From Natronosalvus halobius (GTDB taxonomy: Archaea; Halobacteriota; Halobacteria; Halobacteriales; Natrialbaceae), in the NCBI RefSeq assembly GCF_024138145.1, contig NZ_CP099997.1, positions 1,674,001-1,738,000 on the forward strand: a stretch of 64,000 nucleotides of DNA, in the 5' to 3' direction. The notes below the pieces were generated by a model. The model did no database searches. It was not told the origin of the DNA and saw nothing but the letters and a program-made list of their open reading frames with translations. Shown here piece by piece: positions 35,710 to 44,236 of this stretch (position 1 is the stretch's first letter; each line of letters opens with the position of its first letter). Made by a program: the position numbers and the translations under genes.

Positions 35710-36438
35710 CTACAGGTTCGTCGTCGCCTCGAGCGCGATGTCAATCGCGCGAGCGACGTTGTTCTTCGCCTTCTCGGGCAGCTCGTCGTCCTCGGTGTCG
35801 GTTCCCTTTTGGGTGCCCTTCACGAGGTTTCCGTCGACGGTACAGATGGCGCCGGCGCGGAGGCCTTTGCGGCGCGCGAGGGTGAACACGGCCGCGGCTT
35901 CCATCTCGACAGAGAGCAGGCCGGCGGCCTCCCAGTTCTCGACGTACTCGTCCGTCTCGGCGTAGTAGGCGTCGTCGCTGGCGATGGGGCCGACGTGGAC
36001 GTCCTCGTCGTTTTCTTCTGCCCCGTCGACCAGCGCCGAGAGGACCTCGTAGTCCGGAACGGCCGGGTACTCCACGTCCTCGTAGCGCTTCGACGTCCCC
36101 TCGTTCTTGGCAGCGCCAGTCGCGACGATCATATCGCCGATTTCGATATCTCGCTGGAGGGCCCCGGTCGTCCCGACGCGGACGAACGTCTCGACGCCGA
36201 CGTTCGACAGTTCCTCGAGAGCGATGGCAGCCGAGGGACAACCGATGCCGGTCGAACAGATGGTTAGCTCACGACCGTCGTAGACGGCGTTGACGAGCTT
36301 GTACTCGCGGTTCTGAGCGATCGTCTCGGATTCGTCGCAGTGGCTCGCGATGCGGTCGACGCGTCCTGGATCGCCTGGAATCAACGCGATGTCGTGGACG
36401 TCGCCGTCGTCAACGAGCAGGTGCGGTTGGGTTGCCAT
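35710..36438 (-). CDS. Nucleoside phosphorylase (uridine/guanosine phosphorylase type)
   Basis: A 242-aa PNP-UDP family phosphorylase that converts a nucleoside and phosphate to base and ribose-1-phosphate. Blocks: IALIPGDPGRVDRIASH, STGIGCPSAAIALEEL, FVRVGTTGALQRDIEIGD and SVEMEAAAVFTLARRKG. In haloarchaea, related enzymes feed ribose-1-phosphate to a PfkB kinase and ribose-1,5-bisphosphate isomerase, both encoded a few kilobases away (37193 and 39111). Base preference (uridine versus guanosine) cannot be read from the sequence. ATG 36438 has a T-rich TATA-like box 26-33 bases upstream. Confidence 0.92.
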   Translation of the reverse strand: MATQPHLLVDDGDVHDIALIPGDPGRVDRIASHCDESETIAQNREYKLVNAVYDGRELTICSTGIGCPSAAIALEELSNVGVETFVRVGTTGALQRDIEIGDMIVATGAAKNEGTSKRYEDVEYPAVPDYEVLSALVDGAEENDEDVHVGPIASDDAYYAETDEYVENWEAAGLLSVEMEAAAVFTLARRKGLRAGAICTVDGNLVKGTQKGTDTEDDELPEKAKNNVARAIDIALEATTNL

Positions 36439-36739
36439 GGACGACGATTCTCGGACCGGCCGCAAAAAGGTCGCGTTCCGTCCGGCGGGAACCAGTCGGT
36501 TCGTGATCCGCACTCGACACCGACGGTCCTCGGTGCCCGTCAGCACGGACGACTCGAGGACCGTGCCCGCATTCGACGTCGACGCTCGGGCAGCCCGAGT
36601 TCGAATCGTCAGTAACCGCTCCCCCTTGCTGCCTTGCTGGCTACTTACTGTTGCTTCTCGCTGTCGCTGCTCGTCGTATCGCCGATGCGATTCGTCGCCC
36701 AGTGTTCCCCTGGGCGTTGAGCCATAAGCGTTGACGTGG
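36439..36739. other. Gene-free interval, 301 bases
   Basis: It holds the probable promoter of the nucleoside phosphorylase (tttttgc, minus strand, about 36463-36470). No other feature was seen. Confidence 0.5.
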
Positions 36740-37066
36740 TTACGAGATCTCCTGCGGTTCGTCGTCAGCCGTCACGTGAATACACGTCGGCGTGATGACG
36801 ACCAACCCGTCGGGGAGGTCGATCGTGATCCGGCCCGCTTCACGAGGCGTGCCGTCGTGCCTGTCGGCGAACAGTGCGTCGAGTGCCTCCGGGTCGACGT
36901 ACTCGTACAGTTGTGTCGACGACGAAAGTACCTCTTCACCTCTGTACATCGCGATTGCGGACGCCGTGGCGACGCTCAGCGGTTCGGCGTCGTCCCGCTC
37001 GTACCGGACGTGGTGTCGTGCCCCAGTCCCCCTGGAGCGAACGGCCCCTGCTGTTCGTTCGTTCAT
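36740..37066 (-). CDS. HalOD1 output-domain protein
   Basis: A 108-aa protein with the HalOD1 fold signature: PLSVATASAIAMYRGEEV, LYEYVDPEALDALFADRHDG and a C-terminal beta hairpin ITIDLPDGLVVITPTCIHVT. HalOD1 domains occur as stand-alone proteins or at the ends of haloarchaeal sensors; their biochemical role is unknown. A TATA-like cctatatgg lies at about 37119-37127, and a GTGTCTGACGG sequence resembling the ftsZ1/smc element lies just beyond it. Confidence 0.85.
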   Translation of the reverse strand: MNERTAGAVRSRGTGARHHVRYERDDAEPLSVATASAIAMYRGEEVLSSSTQLYEYVDPEALDALFADRHDGTPREAGRITIDLPDGLVVITPTCIHVTADDEPQEIS

Positions 37067-37192
37067 GTCTATCAGGTATACGTCTCCGTGACGCTAGTCG
37101 ACTTGCCAACGACCAGCGCCATATAGGTACCGTCAGACACCACTGGCTGCAATAGTTTGGTAGCGAAGAACGTGGTAAGAAGTGGCACGAAA

Positions 37193-38080
37193 TCAGCGAG
37201 TGCGGGCGCCGTCGAGAACCTCCTCGACAGCACCAACCGTCGGCGCACACCGTGCTCCCTCGACGCTCGCCGCGAGCGCACCGCAGGCGTTCGCGAACTC
37301 GAGAATCCGTTCGACATCCTCGGTCTGGAGGTACATCGCGAGGAAGCCAGCCGCGAACGCGTCGCCGGCACCCGTCGTGTCGACGGCTTCGATGTCGAAT
37401 CCAGGATGGTGAATCGACCCTCCAGGAGTGTGGACTTCGGCTCCGTCGCCGCCGTACTTGACGACCAGGATGCGGTCGCTGAAGTCCGACGTGGGGTAGG
37501 TCTCCTCGATCATCGACTCGACCTCCCGATCGTTCGCGAAGATCACGTCCGCGTGGGCTAGCGCCTCGTCGTAGTCGCGCTCGGCCAGCCGTCGACCGGG
37601 GTCGGTGCTGACGGTCACGCCGGCGTCGCTGGCGAGACGGGCCAGGCGCCCGGCCGTATCGGGGCGCTGGCTCGTCAGGTGGACGTGATCGACGCACTCG
37701 ATGCGGTCCGGGTCCAGATCGGACGGACGAACGGCCTCGTTGACCCCGTCGTTCCCGAGGACGGCCACCTCGCCGTCGTCGTCGACCAGGATGTACTTGA
37801 CCGCGGTGTCGGCGCCCTCGATGATCCGAACGCCGTCGAGGTCGACGCCCGCGGCCTCGAGTTCGCGCCTGGCCAGGAGGCCGTTGTCGTCGTCGCCAAC
37901 GCTTCCGACGAGCCCGGCCTCGACCTCGAGGGTGGCGAGCGCGGCGGCGACGTTCGCGGCACTTCCGCCGCCGGACTGGCGTTGCGAGCGGATGGCGGCC
38001 TCGCCGTCGGGTTCGGGGAAGCGGTCGACGCGGAGGGTGACGTCCCAGTTGACGTGGCCGGCGGTGAGTACGGTGACCAT
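37193..38080 (-). CDS. PfkB-family kinase, probable ribose-1-phosphate kinase
   Basis: A 295-aa ribokinase-fold sugar/nucleoside kinase. Motif 1 GGGSAANVAAALATLEVEAG and motif 2 DTTGAGDAFAAGFLAMYLQ with the catalytic Asp are intact. The location between a nucleoside phosphorylase and ribose-1,5-bisphosphate isomerase points to the ATP-dependent ribose-1-phosphate kinase of the haloarchaeal non-carboxylating pentose bisphosphate pathway. An ordinary ribokinase or nucleoside kinase remains possible. The start (GTG or ATG at 38080; MVTVLTAGHVNWDVTLRVD) is the family start. Confidence 0.88.
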   Translation of the reverse strand: MVTVLTAGHVNWDVTLRVDRFPEPDGEAAIRSQRQSGGGSAANVAAALATLEVEAGLVGSVGDDDNGLLARRELEAAGVDLDGVRIIEGADTAVKYILVDDDGEVAVLGNDGVNEAVRPSDLDPDRIECVDHVHLTSQRPDTAGRLARLASDAGVTVSTDPGRRLAERDYDEALAHADVIFANDREVESMIEETYPTSDFSDRILVVKYGGDGAEVHTPGGSIHHPGFDIEAVDTTGAGDAFAAGFLAMYLQTEDVERILEFANACGALAASVEGARCAPTVGAVEEVLDGARTR

Positions 38081-38211
38081 TCGACGATGGCGGAGAGACG
38101 AGAGCCGGTCAAAAAACGTTGTCGTCTCCTCTCGATGTGCGAGCAGTCGGTGGGTTTTCGCGATACTCGGGTGTTCGTCGGGCTCTTCACACTACTTGAG
38201 CCAACCCGATC

Positions 38212-39042
38212 TCACGCCCCTACACCCACCGTAAACAGGAGGATGTTGTGGACGCCGGGACCGAGCCCGACGGCTGCGATCAACCCGAGGACGATCCGGG
38301 CCTGTCGCGGCTCCTCACGGACGTACTCCTCGAACAGCGAGACGATGATCAGCGCGAGGACGACCTTCACGAGGACGAACAGCCAGCCACCGCCGATGTA
38401 CCCTGCCGTCGGGAGCATCTCACCCACCTCCAGGATGAACGCCGAGGCGGGTACGTCCTCGCGGACGCCGAGGATGTCGTAGCCGATGGCCGTCGAGACG
38501 CCGTCGAGCGCGTGAGAGAAGACGACCAGCGCGCCGGTCACTCCCGTCACGGCCGCGACGTCGGTTCGCCAGAGGCTGAGGGCCACCCAGGCGATTGCGG
38601 CGACGACGCCGGTGACGACGACGGTGATCACCGGCCAGAAGGGTTCGAAGGTCCCCATCTGCCAGCCAATCAGGACGGTGAACGTGGCGAAAACGACGGC
38701 GAAGCCGGTCCCGACGATGCCGACGAAGCGTTCGATCGATCGTTGCAGGCCGGCGGCGTACAGAAAACTGCCGGCGATCCAGGTTAGCCCGGCGACGGCC
38801 GCCGTCGTCACGTACACCGTCGGCGCGCTGAACAGCGCCTCGAGGCTCGACGGAAACTGCTCGAGCTGGTACAGGACGTACAGCGTCGACCCCAGCATCA
38901 TCCACGGGACGAATGCCATCACCGTCTCGTCGGTCACCGGCGGCGCCAGCACCCACAGGAGCGCCACGGTTCCCAGAAGCACCACCGCCAGCGGCACCAC
39001 CACGTACCACGGCGGCAAGACGAAACCCTCGGGTACTACCAT
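38212..39042 (-). CDS. DUF63 family membrane protein
   Basis: A 276-aa polytopic protein with eight or so helices. The start VLPPWYVVVPLAVVLLG, FVPWMMLGSTLYVLYQLEQF and the segment VFSHALDGVSTAIGYDILG are typical of the archaeal DUF63 family. The role is unknown. It lies between the PfkB kinase and the isomerase genes on the same strand, which may only be operon organisation. Confidence 0.9.
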   Translation of the reverse strand: MVVPEGFVLPPWYVVVPLAVVLLGTVALLWVLAPPVTDETVMAFVPWMMLGSTLYVLYQLEQFPSSLEALFSAPTVYVTTAAVAGLTWIAGSFLYAAGLQRSIERFVGIVGTGFAVVFATFTVLIGWQMGTFEPFWPVITVVVTGVVAAIAWVALSLWRTDVAAVTGVTGALVVFSHALDGVSTAIGYDILGVREDVPASAFILEVGEMLPTAGYIGGGWLFVLVKVVLALIIVSLFEEYVREEPRQARIVLGLIAAVGLGPGVHNILLFTVGVGA

Positions 39043-39110
39043 AGCACTACTGGGACAGACCAGCGTGAAACAATTTCCGGTTATCGACGACGTTCGGCCG
39101 TAGCGCGCCC

Positions 39111-40094
39111 TCAGACCGCCCAGGGATCGGTCGTCGTCTCGCCGAAGAGGTCGCGCATGAGCATCACGATGCTCTCGGGCGGGTACTGTCCGTGTTCAGT
39201 GACGATGGCGTCGACGTGGCGAGGCGGGGTCACGTCGAACGCTGGGTTCTCGACAGTCAGGCCGTCGTCGGGAACGTCGCCATCGGCCGCGACGTCCGCG
39301 TAGGCCGTCTCCTCGAGCACCTCCCGTTCATCACGCATCTCGATCTCGACGGTGTGGCCCGTCATCGTGTCGGGGTGGAGTTTGATCGACTGGGCGGCGA
39401 CCATCACCGGCACGCCGCGCTCGCGAGCGTTGACGGCCAGGCCGCTGGTACCGATCTTGTTGATGACGCTGCCATCGGCGGCGATGCTGTCGGCGCCCAC
39501 GAGCACGTGGTCGGCCTCGTCCAGGTACCGCCTGGCGGCGTTGTCGACGACCAGCGTGACGGGGACGCCCATCGAGCGCAATTCGCTCGCGGTGATGTGC
39601 CCCTGGAGGCGTGGCCGGGTCTCCTTGACGATCGCCTCGATGTGCTTGCCGTCCTCGATGGCCGCCTCGACGCAGGCGAGCGCGTCCGTCGAGTGACAGT
39701 GGGTCATGACGACGTCGCCGTCGCGAAGCCGGTTCGCACCGACCTCGCCGAGGGTCTCCTGGGCCCGCTCGAGGTCCTCCTGGAAGGCCTCGGCGCGGGC
39801 GACCGTCGACTCGCGCATGGTCTCGACGGTCTCGCCCTCCACGCCACGGAGGACGTACCGCAGGGCGTTGGGCAGGCTCACCGCGGTCGGTCGCGTCTCG
39901 TACAGCGCCGAGGCCGCCGCCTCGAGTTCCTCGCGGAACGCTTCCGGCGAGTCCGCCTCGGAGCGCTCGGCCTGGGCGGCGAGGGCGGCCGCCGCGGCGT
40001 CGGCGATGGTCGCCGCGCCGCGAACCTCCATGTCGGCGATGTCGGTGGCGGTCTCCTCGACGACGGGGGCGACGTCGGGCGTCTCGTTGCTCAT
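39111..40094 (-). CDS. Ribose-1,5-bisphosphate isomerase
   Basis: A 327-aa eIF2B-alpha/R15P isomerase family enzyme that converts ribose-1,5-bisphosphate to ribulose-1,5-bisphosphate. Catalytic elements are THCHSTDAL (Cys) and VLVGADSIAADGSVINKIGT (Asp), with the family's RPRLQGHITA and AAQSIKLHPDT. The length fits R15P isomerase rather than translation factor eIF2B or methylthioribose-1-phosphate isomerase. It completes three steps (phosphorylase, kinase, isomerase) of nucleoside ribose use in this window. No RuBisCO is present here. ATG 40094 is chosen; the nine codons before it look untranslated. Confidence 0.92.
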   Translation of the reverse strand: MSNETPDVAPVVEETATDIADMEVRGAATIADAAAAALAAQAERSEADSPEAFREELEAAASALYETRPTAVSLPNALRYVLRGVEGETVETMRESTVARAEAFQEDLERAQETLGEVGANRLRDGDVVMTHCHSTDALACVEAAIEDGKHIEAIVKETRPRLQGHITASELRSMGVPVTLVVDNAARRYLDEADHVLVGADSIAADGSVINKIGTSGLAVNARERGVPVMVAAQSIKLHPDTMTGHTVEIEMRDEREVLEETAYADVAADGDVPDDGLTVENPAFDVTPPRHVDAIVTEHGQYPPESIVMLMRDLFGETTTDPWAV

Positions 40095-40151
40095 GGGTCG
40101 ACGTTCGTCGGCCGAGGCCAAAAGTCCGCGGGCGTGGTCGTCCGCTGTCGT

Positions 40152-40192
40152 CTTAGGCGGACCAAAACCTATATAGGTTTAGGCTCGCCTAA
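40152..40192. promoter_or_regulatory. Palindromic TATA box flanked by DtxR/Idr-like TTAGGC sites
   Basis: The perfect palindrome aaacctatataggttt (40165-40180) contains the TATA box. It is flanked by a TTAGGC half-site (about 40153-40158) and by TTAGGCTCGCCTAA (40179-40192), an inverted repeat like the operators of metal-dependent DtxR/SirR/Idr regulators. The site ends nine bases before the ATG at 40202, so it overlaps the expected transcription start, a repressor position. Confidence 0.6.
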
Positions 40193-40201
40193 CACCTGCT
40201 A

Positions 40202-40375
40202 ATGGACGTTCCCGTACAGCGCGACGACGGGCGCTCGCTCGAGCGCTCCGACGACGCGGACGCCGACTGCCTGGTGACCTGTCACGAGACCCGCCCCGGC
40301 AAAGCCGTTTTCACCGAGTGGAACAACACCGACGGCTGGATCGCGACCGACCTGACCGTCGACCTCGAGCGCTGA
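40202..40375 (+). CDS. Small haloarchaeal protein (DUF7331-like, 57 aa), probably metal-regulated
   Basis: The product begins MDVPVQRDDGRSLE and contains CLVTCHETRPGKAVFTEW and GWIATDLTVDLER. It resembles a small conserved haloarchaeal family that I associate with DUF7331; function unknown. TATA lies about 26-32 bases before the ATG, so the mRNA should be leaderless. The flanking operator suggests control by an iron- or manganese-sensing repressor. The two Cys (CLVTC) could bind metal, but this is a guess. Confidence 0.75.
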   Translation: MDVPVQRDDGRSLERSDDADADCLVTCHETRPGKAVFTEWNNTDGWIATDLTVDLER

Positions 40376-40498
40376 GTCGGTCCCACAGACGGCTCGGTGC
40401 TGCCCTCACGCCGACGCCGTCACCGCCGACTCGGAGTCGTTGAGACTCGATCCGCCTGGACCGATTTGTGAATCGCTCCGTCACAGATCCGTCTTCCG

Positions 40499-40720
40499 TC
40501 ACTCCTCGGTCGTCTGGAACGCCCCAAACGCACACTCCAGGGAGAACATCACGAGTCCCATCGTGAGAGCCTGAACGAGGGGAAGGTCGCCGCTCAACAG
40601 AAGGCCAACCGTGAGAACGCCGACGCCTGCCGACGTACCCAGTAACGCTGCGTGCCGCACTCGAGAGAGTCCCTTGGCCCACTCGTCGGTGCGCCTGTAG
40701 AGGCGGGTCACGGCGTTCAT
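40499..40720 (-). CDS. Small membrane protein (73 aa)
   Basis: From ATG 40720 (MNAVTRLYRRTDEWAKG) the product has a polar N-terminus and two hydrophobic helices (about residues 22-42 and 44-63), ending FGAFQTTEE. It resembles small haloarchaeal membrane proteins of the DUF7322/DUF7323 kind only in shape; no family is claimed. The gene is isolated between the DUF7331-like gene and dtdA. Confidence 0.65.
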   Translation of the reverse strand: MNAVTRLYRRTDEWAKGLSRVRHAALLGTSAGVGVLTVGLLLSGDLPLVQALTMGLVMFSLECAFGAFQTTEE

Positions 40721-40924
40721 ACTGACGATACGGGTACTCTGGGGCAAAATGTGTTGTGAAACTGATATACGTTCTCGACCGATTCACTCGCAGCCATCTC
40801 GTTTGCAGTCGTCATTTCTGACCGACGAACCGGCTCCAAGCTGCCGACGGCACGCTCGGTTCGCATACGAGATCGACGGTTCGAAAACGGAGCCTATTCA
40901 GTTCCCCGCCACCGACGCCTCACC

Positions 40925-42286
40925 GTGATCGCCATCGTCGAGAGCCACGCCGACCGCGCCTCGAGCCACGTCTGTCGGCACCTCCTCGAACTCGCCGACT
41001 GGGAGAAACGCGTCGACCCGGAGACGCCCGACGCCGAGGGCGGCGGCACCTACTATCGCACCGACGGCGCCGAGTTGCGGTCGTTCGACGCCCTCCACCT
41101 GGACCTCGAGCGCCCTGTCGAGGCCTTCGACGCCGACCCCGAACCCGACCTGCTCGTCTTCGCCTCGCGCCACTCCGGGAACACCGGCCCGTTGCTGACG
41201 GCCCACTCCACCGGCAACTTCGGGCCCGCGGAGTTCGGCGGCGACCCGAACGCCGTCGCCGAGGCGGCTCCGAATGCTCTCTCCGCGATCCTCGAGGCGT
41301 TCGACCACCACGCGCCCGAGGGGTACGACACCGGCCTCGAGTGTACCCACCACGGGCCGACCGATGTCGGCTGTCCCTCGCTGTTCGCGGAACTGGGGAG
41401 CGACGACGCACAGTGGGACGACCCCGAGGGTGCGCGCGCCGTCGCGAGGGCGATTCTCGAGTTGCGGGACGTCGCGCCGCACCGGCGACGGACCTTCGTC
41501 GGCTTCGGCGGCAACCACTACGTCCCCCGGTTCGAACGGATCGTCCGGGAGACGCCATGGGCCGTCGGCCACGTCGCCGCCGACTGGGCGCTCGAGGCGA
41601 TGAGCGACCCGGCCGACCACCGCGAGGTTATCCAGGCGGCGTTCGACGCGAGCAACGCCGACTACGCCGTCGTCGACGGCGAGTGGCCTGACCTCGAGGA
41701 CACGATCGAGGACATCGGCTACCGCGTCGTGAGCGAAACCTGGCTTCGCGAAGTCGGCGACCGACCCTTGGAACTCGTCGACGCGGTCGAGTCCAGACTG
41801 GGAGCCGTCGACGACGGCGTTCGCTTCGGGTCCCATCGAGCGGACGACTTCGCGGTCGTCGACCTGCCCACGGAACTGCTCGAGGCCGCGGAAGCCGTCG
41901 ACGCCGGGGCCGTTCGAACGAGTCTCGAGTCCACCGCGGTCGCGTTCGAGACGCGAAACGGCGGGAGCCGAGTCGGGGGACGAGCCGCCTTTCCCGCTAC
42001 CTCCACCGATGGTGAGGGCCCGCTCGAGTCCATCGTTCGCACGGCCGCTGCGGTACTCGAGGACCGCTACGAGACCGTCGACGTCCGCGAGCGAGCAGTG
42101 GTCGTCTGCGAGGTCGCCTTCGATCCGGCGCTCGCTCGCGAAGCGGGCGTCCCGGAGGGCCCGAAGTTCGGACGACTGTCCGCAGGTGAGGACGTGACCG
42201 TCGACGGGACGACCGTCCGGGCCGAGGACGTCTCTCGAGAACGGAGCAAATCGTTCCCGTGGAATCGTCTTGAGGGAGAGGAGTAA
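40925..42286 (+). CDS. dtdA: Archaeal D-aminoacyl-tRNA deacylase (DTD2)
   Basis: A 453-aa zinc-dependent deacylase that hydrolyses D-aminoacyl-tRNA. The GTG start gives IAIVESHADRASSHVCRHL. Family blocks are LLVFASRHSGNTGPLLTAHS with TGNFGPAEFGG, LECTHHGPTDVGCPSLFAEL and FVGFGGNHYVPRFERI, containing the conserved His residues. The C-terminal 150 residues (from about 300) form the haloarchaeal extension with an acidic surface. Confidence 0.94.
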   Translation: MIAIVESHADRASSHVCRHLLELADWEKRVDPETPDAEGGGTYYRTDGAELRSFDALHLDLERPVEAFDADPEPDLLVFASRHSGNTGPLLTAHSTGNFGPAEFGGDPNAVAEAAPNALSAILEAFDHHAPEGYDTGLECTHHGPTDVGCPSLFAELGSDDAQWDDPEGARAVARAILELRDVAPHRRRTFVGFGGNHYVPRFERIVRETPWAVGHVAADWALEAMSDPADHREVIQAAFDASNADYAVVDGEWPDLEDTIEDIGYRVVSETWLREVGDRPLELVDAVESRLGAVDDGVRFGSHRADDFAVVDLPTELLEAAEAVDAGAVRTSLESTAVAFETRNGGSRVGGRAAFPATSTDGEGPLESIVRTAAAVLEDRYETVDVRERAVVVCEVAFDPALAREAGVPEGPKFGRLSAGEDVTVDGTTVRAEDVSRERSKSFPWNRLEGEE

Positions 42287-42354
42287 CGATCAGTTACGGG
42301 GTTCCTTCGGCCGGTGCGCCAGTGACAACTCAATTATATGTAAGAACGAATTAC

Positions 42355-42367
42355 TATGTCTGACGTC
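42355..42367 (+). promoter_or_regulatory. TATGTCTGACGTC element upstream of ftsZ1
   Basis: Eleven of 13 bases match the CdpA-like element, in the same orientation relative to the gene, and an overlapping second copy gtctgactgacgc follows. A TATA-like aagataataata (about 42386-42396) lies downstream, and a ggag ribosome site at 42414-42417 precedes ATG 42423. Confidence 0.5.
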
Positions 42368-42422
42368 TGACTGACGCATGGGGGAAAGATAATAATACTC
42401 CATCTTCTAGAACGGAGCAAGA

Positions 42423-43568
42423 ATGGACTCAATTGTCGAAAATGCCATCGACGAGGCCGAGGAGGACGCCGCCGAGGGCGTCCCCGGGGCCGAGGAACCC
42501 CACGAGGGCGGGGCCGACGCTGGCGCGAACTCCGGGACGATGACCGACGACGAACTGCTCGACGTACTCGACGACCTCCAGACGAACATCACGGTCGTCG
42601 GCTGTGGCGGTGCGGGCGGCAACACCGTCGATCGGATGAACGAGGAGGGCATCCACGGGGCGAAACTGGTCGCCGCCAACACCGACGTCCAGCACCTCGT
42701 CGAGATCGACGCCGACACCAAGATCCTCATGGGCGAGCAGAAAACGTCCGGGCGCGGCGCCGGCTCGCTCCCGCAGGTCGGCGAGGAGGCTGCCCTGGAG
42801 AGCCAGCAGGACATCTACGACGCTATCGACGGCGCCGACATGGTGTTCGTCACCGCCGGCCTCGGCGGCGGCACCGGTACCGGCTCCGCCCCTGTGGTCG
42901 CGAAGGCAGCCCGCGAGTCCGGCGCACTGACCATTTCGATCGTCACGACGCCCTTCACCGCGGAGGGCGAGGTTCGACGGACCAACGCCGAGGCTGGCCT
43001 CGAGCGCCTGCGGGACGTCTCCGACACCGTCATCGTCGTCCCGAACGACCGCCTCCTGGACTCGGTCGGCAAACTCCCCGTCCGCCAGGCGTTCAAGGTC
43101 AGCGACGAGGTCCTGATGCGCTCCGTCAAGGGTATCACCGAACTCATCACCAAACCGGGCCTGGTCAACCTCGACTTCGCCGACGTTCGCACCGTGATGG
43201 AACGCGGTGGCGTCGCCATGATTGGCCTCGGGGAGTCCGACTCCGAGGCGAAAGCCGAAGACTCCGTGAAGACCGCCCTCCGCTCGCCCCTGCTCGACGT
43301 CGACATCTCCGGCGCGAACTCCGCGCTCGTCAACGTCACTGGTGGCAACGACATGTCCATCGAGGAGGCCGAGGGCGTCGTCGAAGAGATTTACGACCGG
43401 ATCGACCCCGACGCCCGCATCATCTGGGGGACCTCGATCGACGAGACCCTCGAGGGTTCGATGCGAACCATGATCGTCGTCACCGGCGTCGAATCGCCAC
43501 AGATCTACGGCCGCCCGGACGGCGAGGCCGTCCAGCCACAGGGCGACGACATCGACTTCGTCGACTGA
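42423..43568 (+). CDS. ftsZ1: Cell division protein FtsZ1
   Basis: A 381-aa tubulin-superfamily GTPase that assembles the midcell ring. N-terminal acidic extension ([15 protein letters not shown]...), then nucleotide-binding [24 protein letters not shown], the tubulin signature [16 protein letters not shown] (T4), T7-loop region [12 protein letters not shown], and a C-terminal domain ending after PQIYGRPDG in a short acidic tail. The N-terminus resembles haloarchaeal FtsZ1, which scaffolds FtsZ2, more than FtsZ2. It is monocistronic with a TATA box and a TATGTCTGACGTC element upstream. Confidence 0.93.
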   Translation: MDSIVENAIDEAEEDAAEGVPGAEEPHEGGADAGANSGTMTDDELLDVLDDLQTNITVVGCGGAGGNTVDRMNEEGIHGAKLVAANTDVQHLVEIDADTKILMGEQKTSGRGAGSLPQVGEEAALESQQDIYDAIDGADMVFVTAGLGGGTGTGSAPVVAKAARESGALTISIVTTPFTAEGEVRRTNAEAGLERLRDVSDTVIVVPNDRLLDSVGKLPVRQAFKVSDEVLMRSVKGITELITKPGLVNLDFADVRTVMERGGVAMIGLGESDSEAKAEDSVKTALRSPLLDVDISGANSALVNVTGGNDMSIEEAEGVVEEIYDRIDPDARIIWGTSIDETLEGSMRTMIVVTGVESPQIYGRPDGEAVQPQGDDIDFVD

Positions 43569-43894
43569 TCGGTCTACGCTGAACACTCATCGGTATTCGG
43601 CTGACTTACCGTTCTCGCGTCGACTCCTGAACTCTATACTTACCTCGTACAGCCAACACTAGCGAGTTCCGACTATCGATAGATCCCAGAATCCAGAGCC
43701 CAGAGCATGAAACCCGGAGCCCGGAACCCGGAACCTGCAAACCGGAATCCGGAACCCGGAACCTGCAAACCGGAATCCGGAACCCGGAACCTGCAAACCG
43801 GAATCCGGAACCCGGAATTCAAAAATCAAAAATCAAACCCAGAACCCAGAATTAGACTCCCCATTCCCCGGAAGGCAGTGCCGTCACTCTGCCT
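43569..43894. other. Gene-free interval with tandem repeats, 326 bases
   Basis: It lies between the convergent ends of ftsZ1 and the ferredoxin gene. About 43690-43860 is repetitive and almost free of T on the plus strand; the regular part is listed separately. No gene or terminator hairpin was recognised. Confidence 0.6.
43721..43820. repeat. 28-base tandem repeat, 3.5 identical units
   Basis: Units start at 43721, 43749 and 43777 with a partial unit from 43805. Each reads ccggaacccggaacctgc then aaaccggaat, without mismatches in the three full copies. Degenerate ccggagcccgga words flank both ends. A short plus-strand open frame through it is a repeat artefact. Confidence 0.9.
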
Positions 43895-44236
43895 TTAGTC
43901 ATCCGCGGTCGCCGATCCAGCGTCCGCATCGTCGTCAACGTCCACGTCCGATTCGATGCTCGGCGGGTACGTTCCCCGATCGAGTTTCAGATCCGACTGG
44001 GGTCGCGCCATACAGGTCAGCGCGTAGTTTTCCGCCTCCTCCTCGGTCAACCCGCGGGCCGCCGGCTGGGTGACCTCGCCCTCGAGGATCTCCGCCGAGC
44101 ACGCCAGGCACATCCCGACGCGGCAGGAGTACTCCTGGGCAATCCCTTCCTCGAGACAGCGACTGAGAATCGTCTGCGTGTCAGCGCAGGTGATCGTCTC
44201 GCCCGTGCCGACGAATTCGACGGTGTACTCGGTCAT
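43895..44236 (-). CDS. 2Fe-2S ferredoxin, probable electron donor to geranylgeranyl reductase
   Basis: A 113-aa plant-type ferredoxin. The cluster ligands are CRVGMCLAC (three Cys) plus a fourth Cys in ALTCMARPQ. It lacks the 30-residue N-terminal insert of the main haloarchaeal ferredoxin, so it is a specialised paralogue, with an acidic C-terminal tail. It is divergent from the geranylgeranyl reductase gene, starts 134 bases apart, and archaeal reductases of this family are known to accept electrons from a ferredoxin encoded nearby (shown in Methanosarcina). Confidence 0.92.
   Translation of the reverse strand: MTEYTVEFVGTGETITCADTQTILSRCLEEGIAQEYSCRVGMCLACSAEILEGEVTQPAARGLTEEEAENYALTCMARPQSDLKLDRGTYPPSIESDVDVDDDADAGSATADD

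Noticed and set aside
36590-36620. Possible tRNA T-arm (gttcgaatc)
   Set aside because: No matching acceptor, D-arm or anticodon stem could be built around it.
43721-43820. CRISPR array
   Set aside because: Units are directly adjacent without unique spacers and no cas genes are present.
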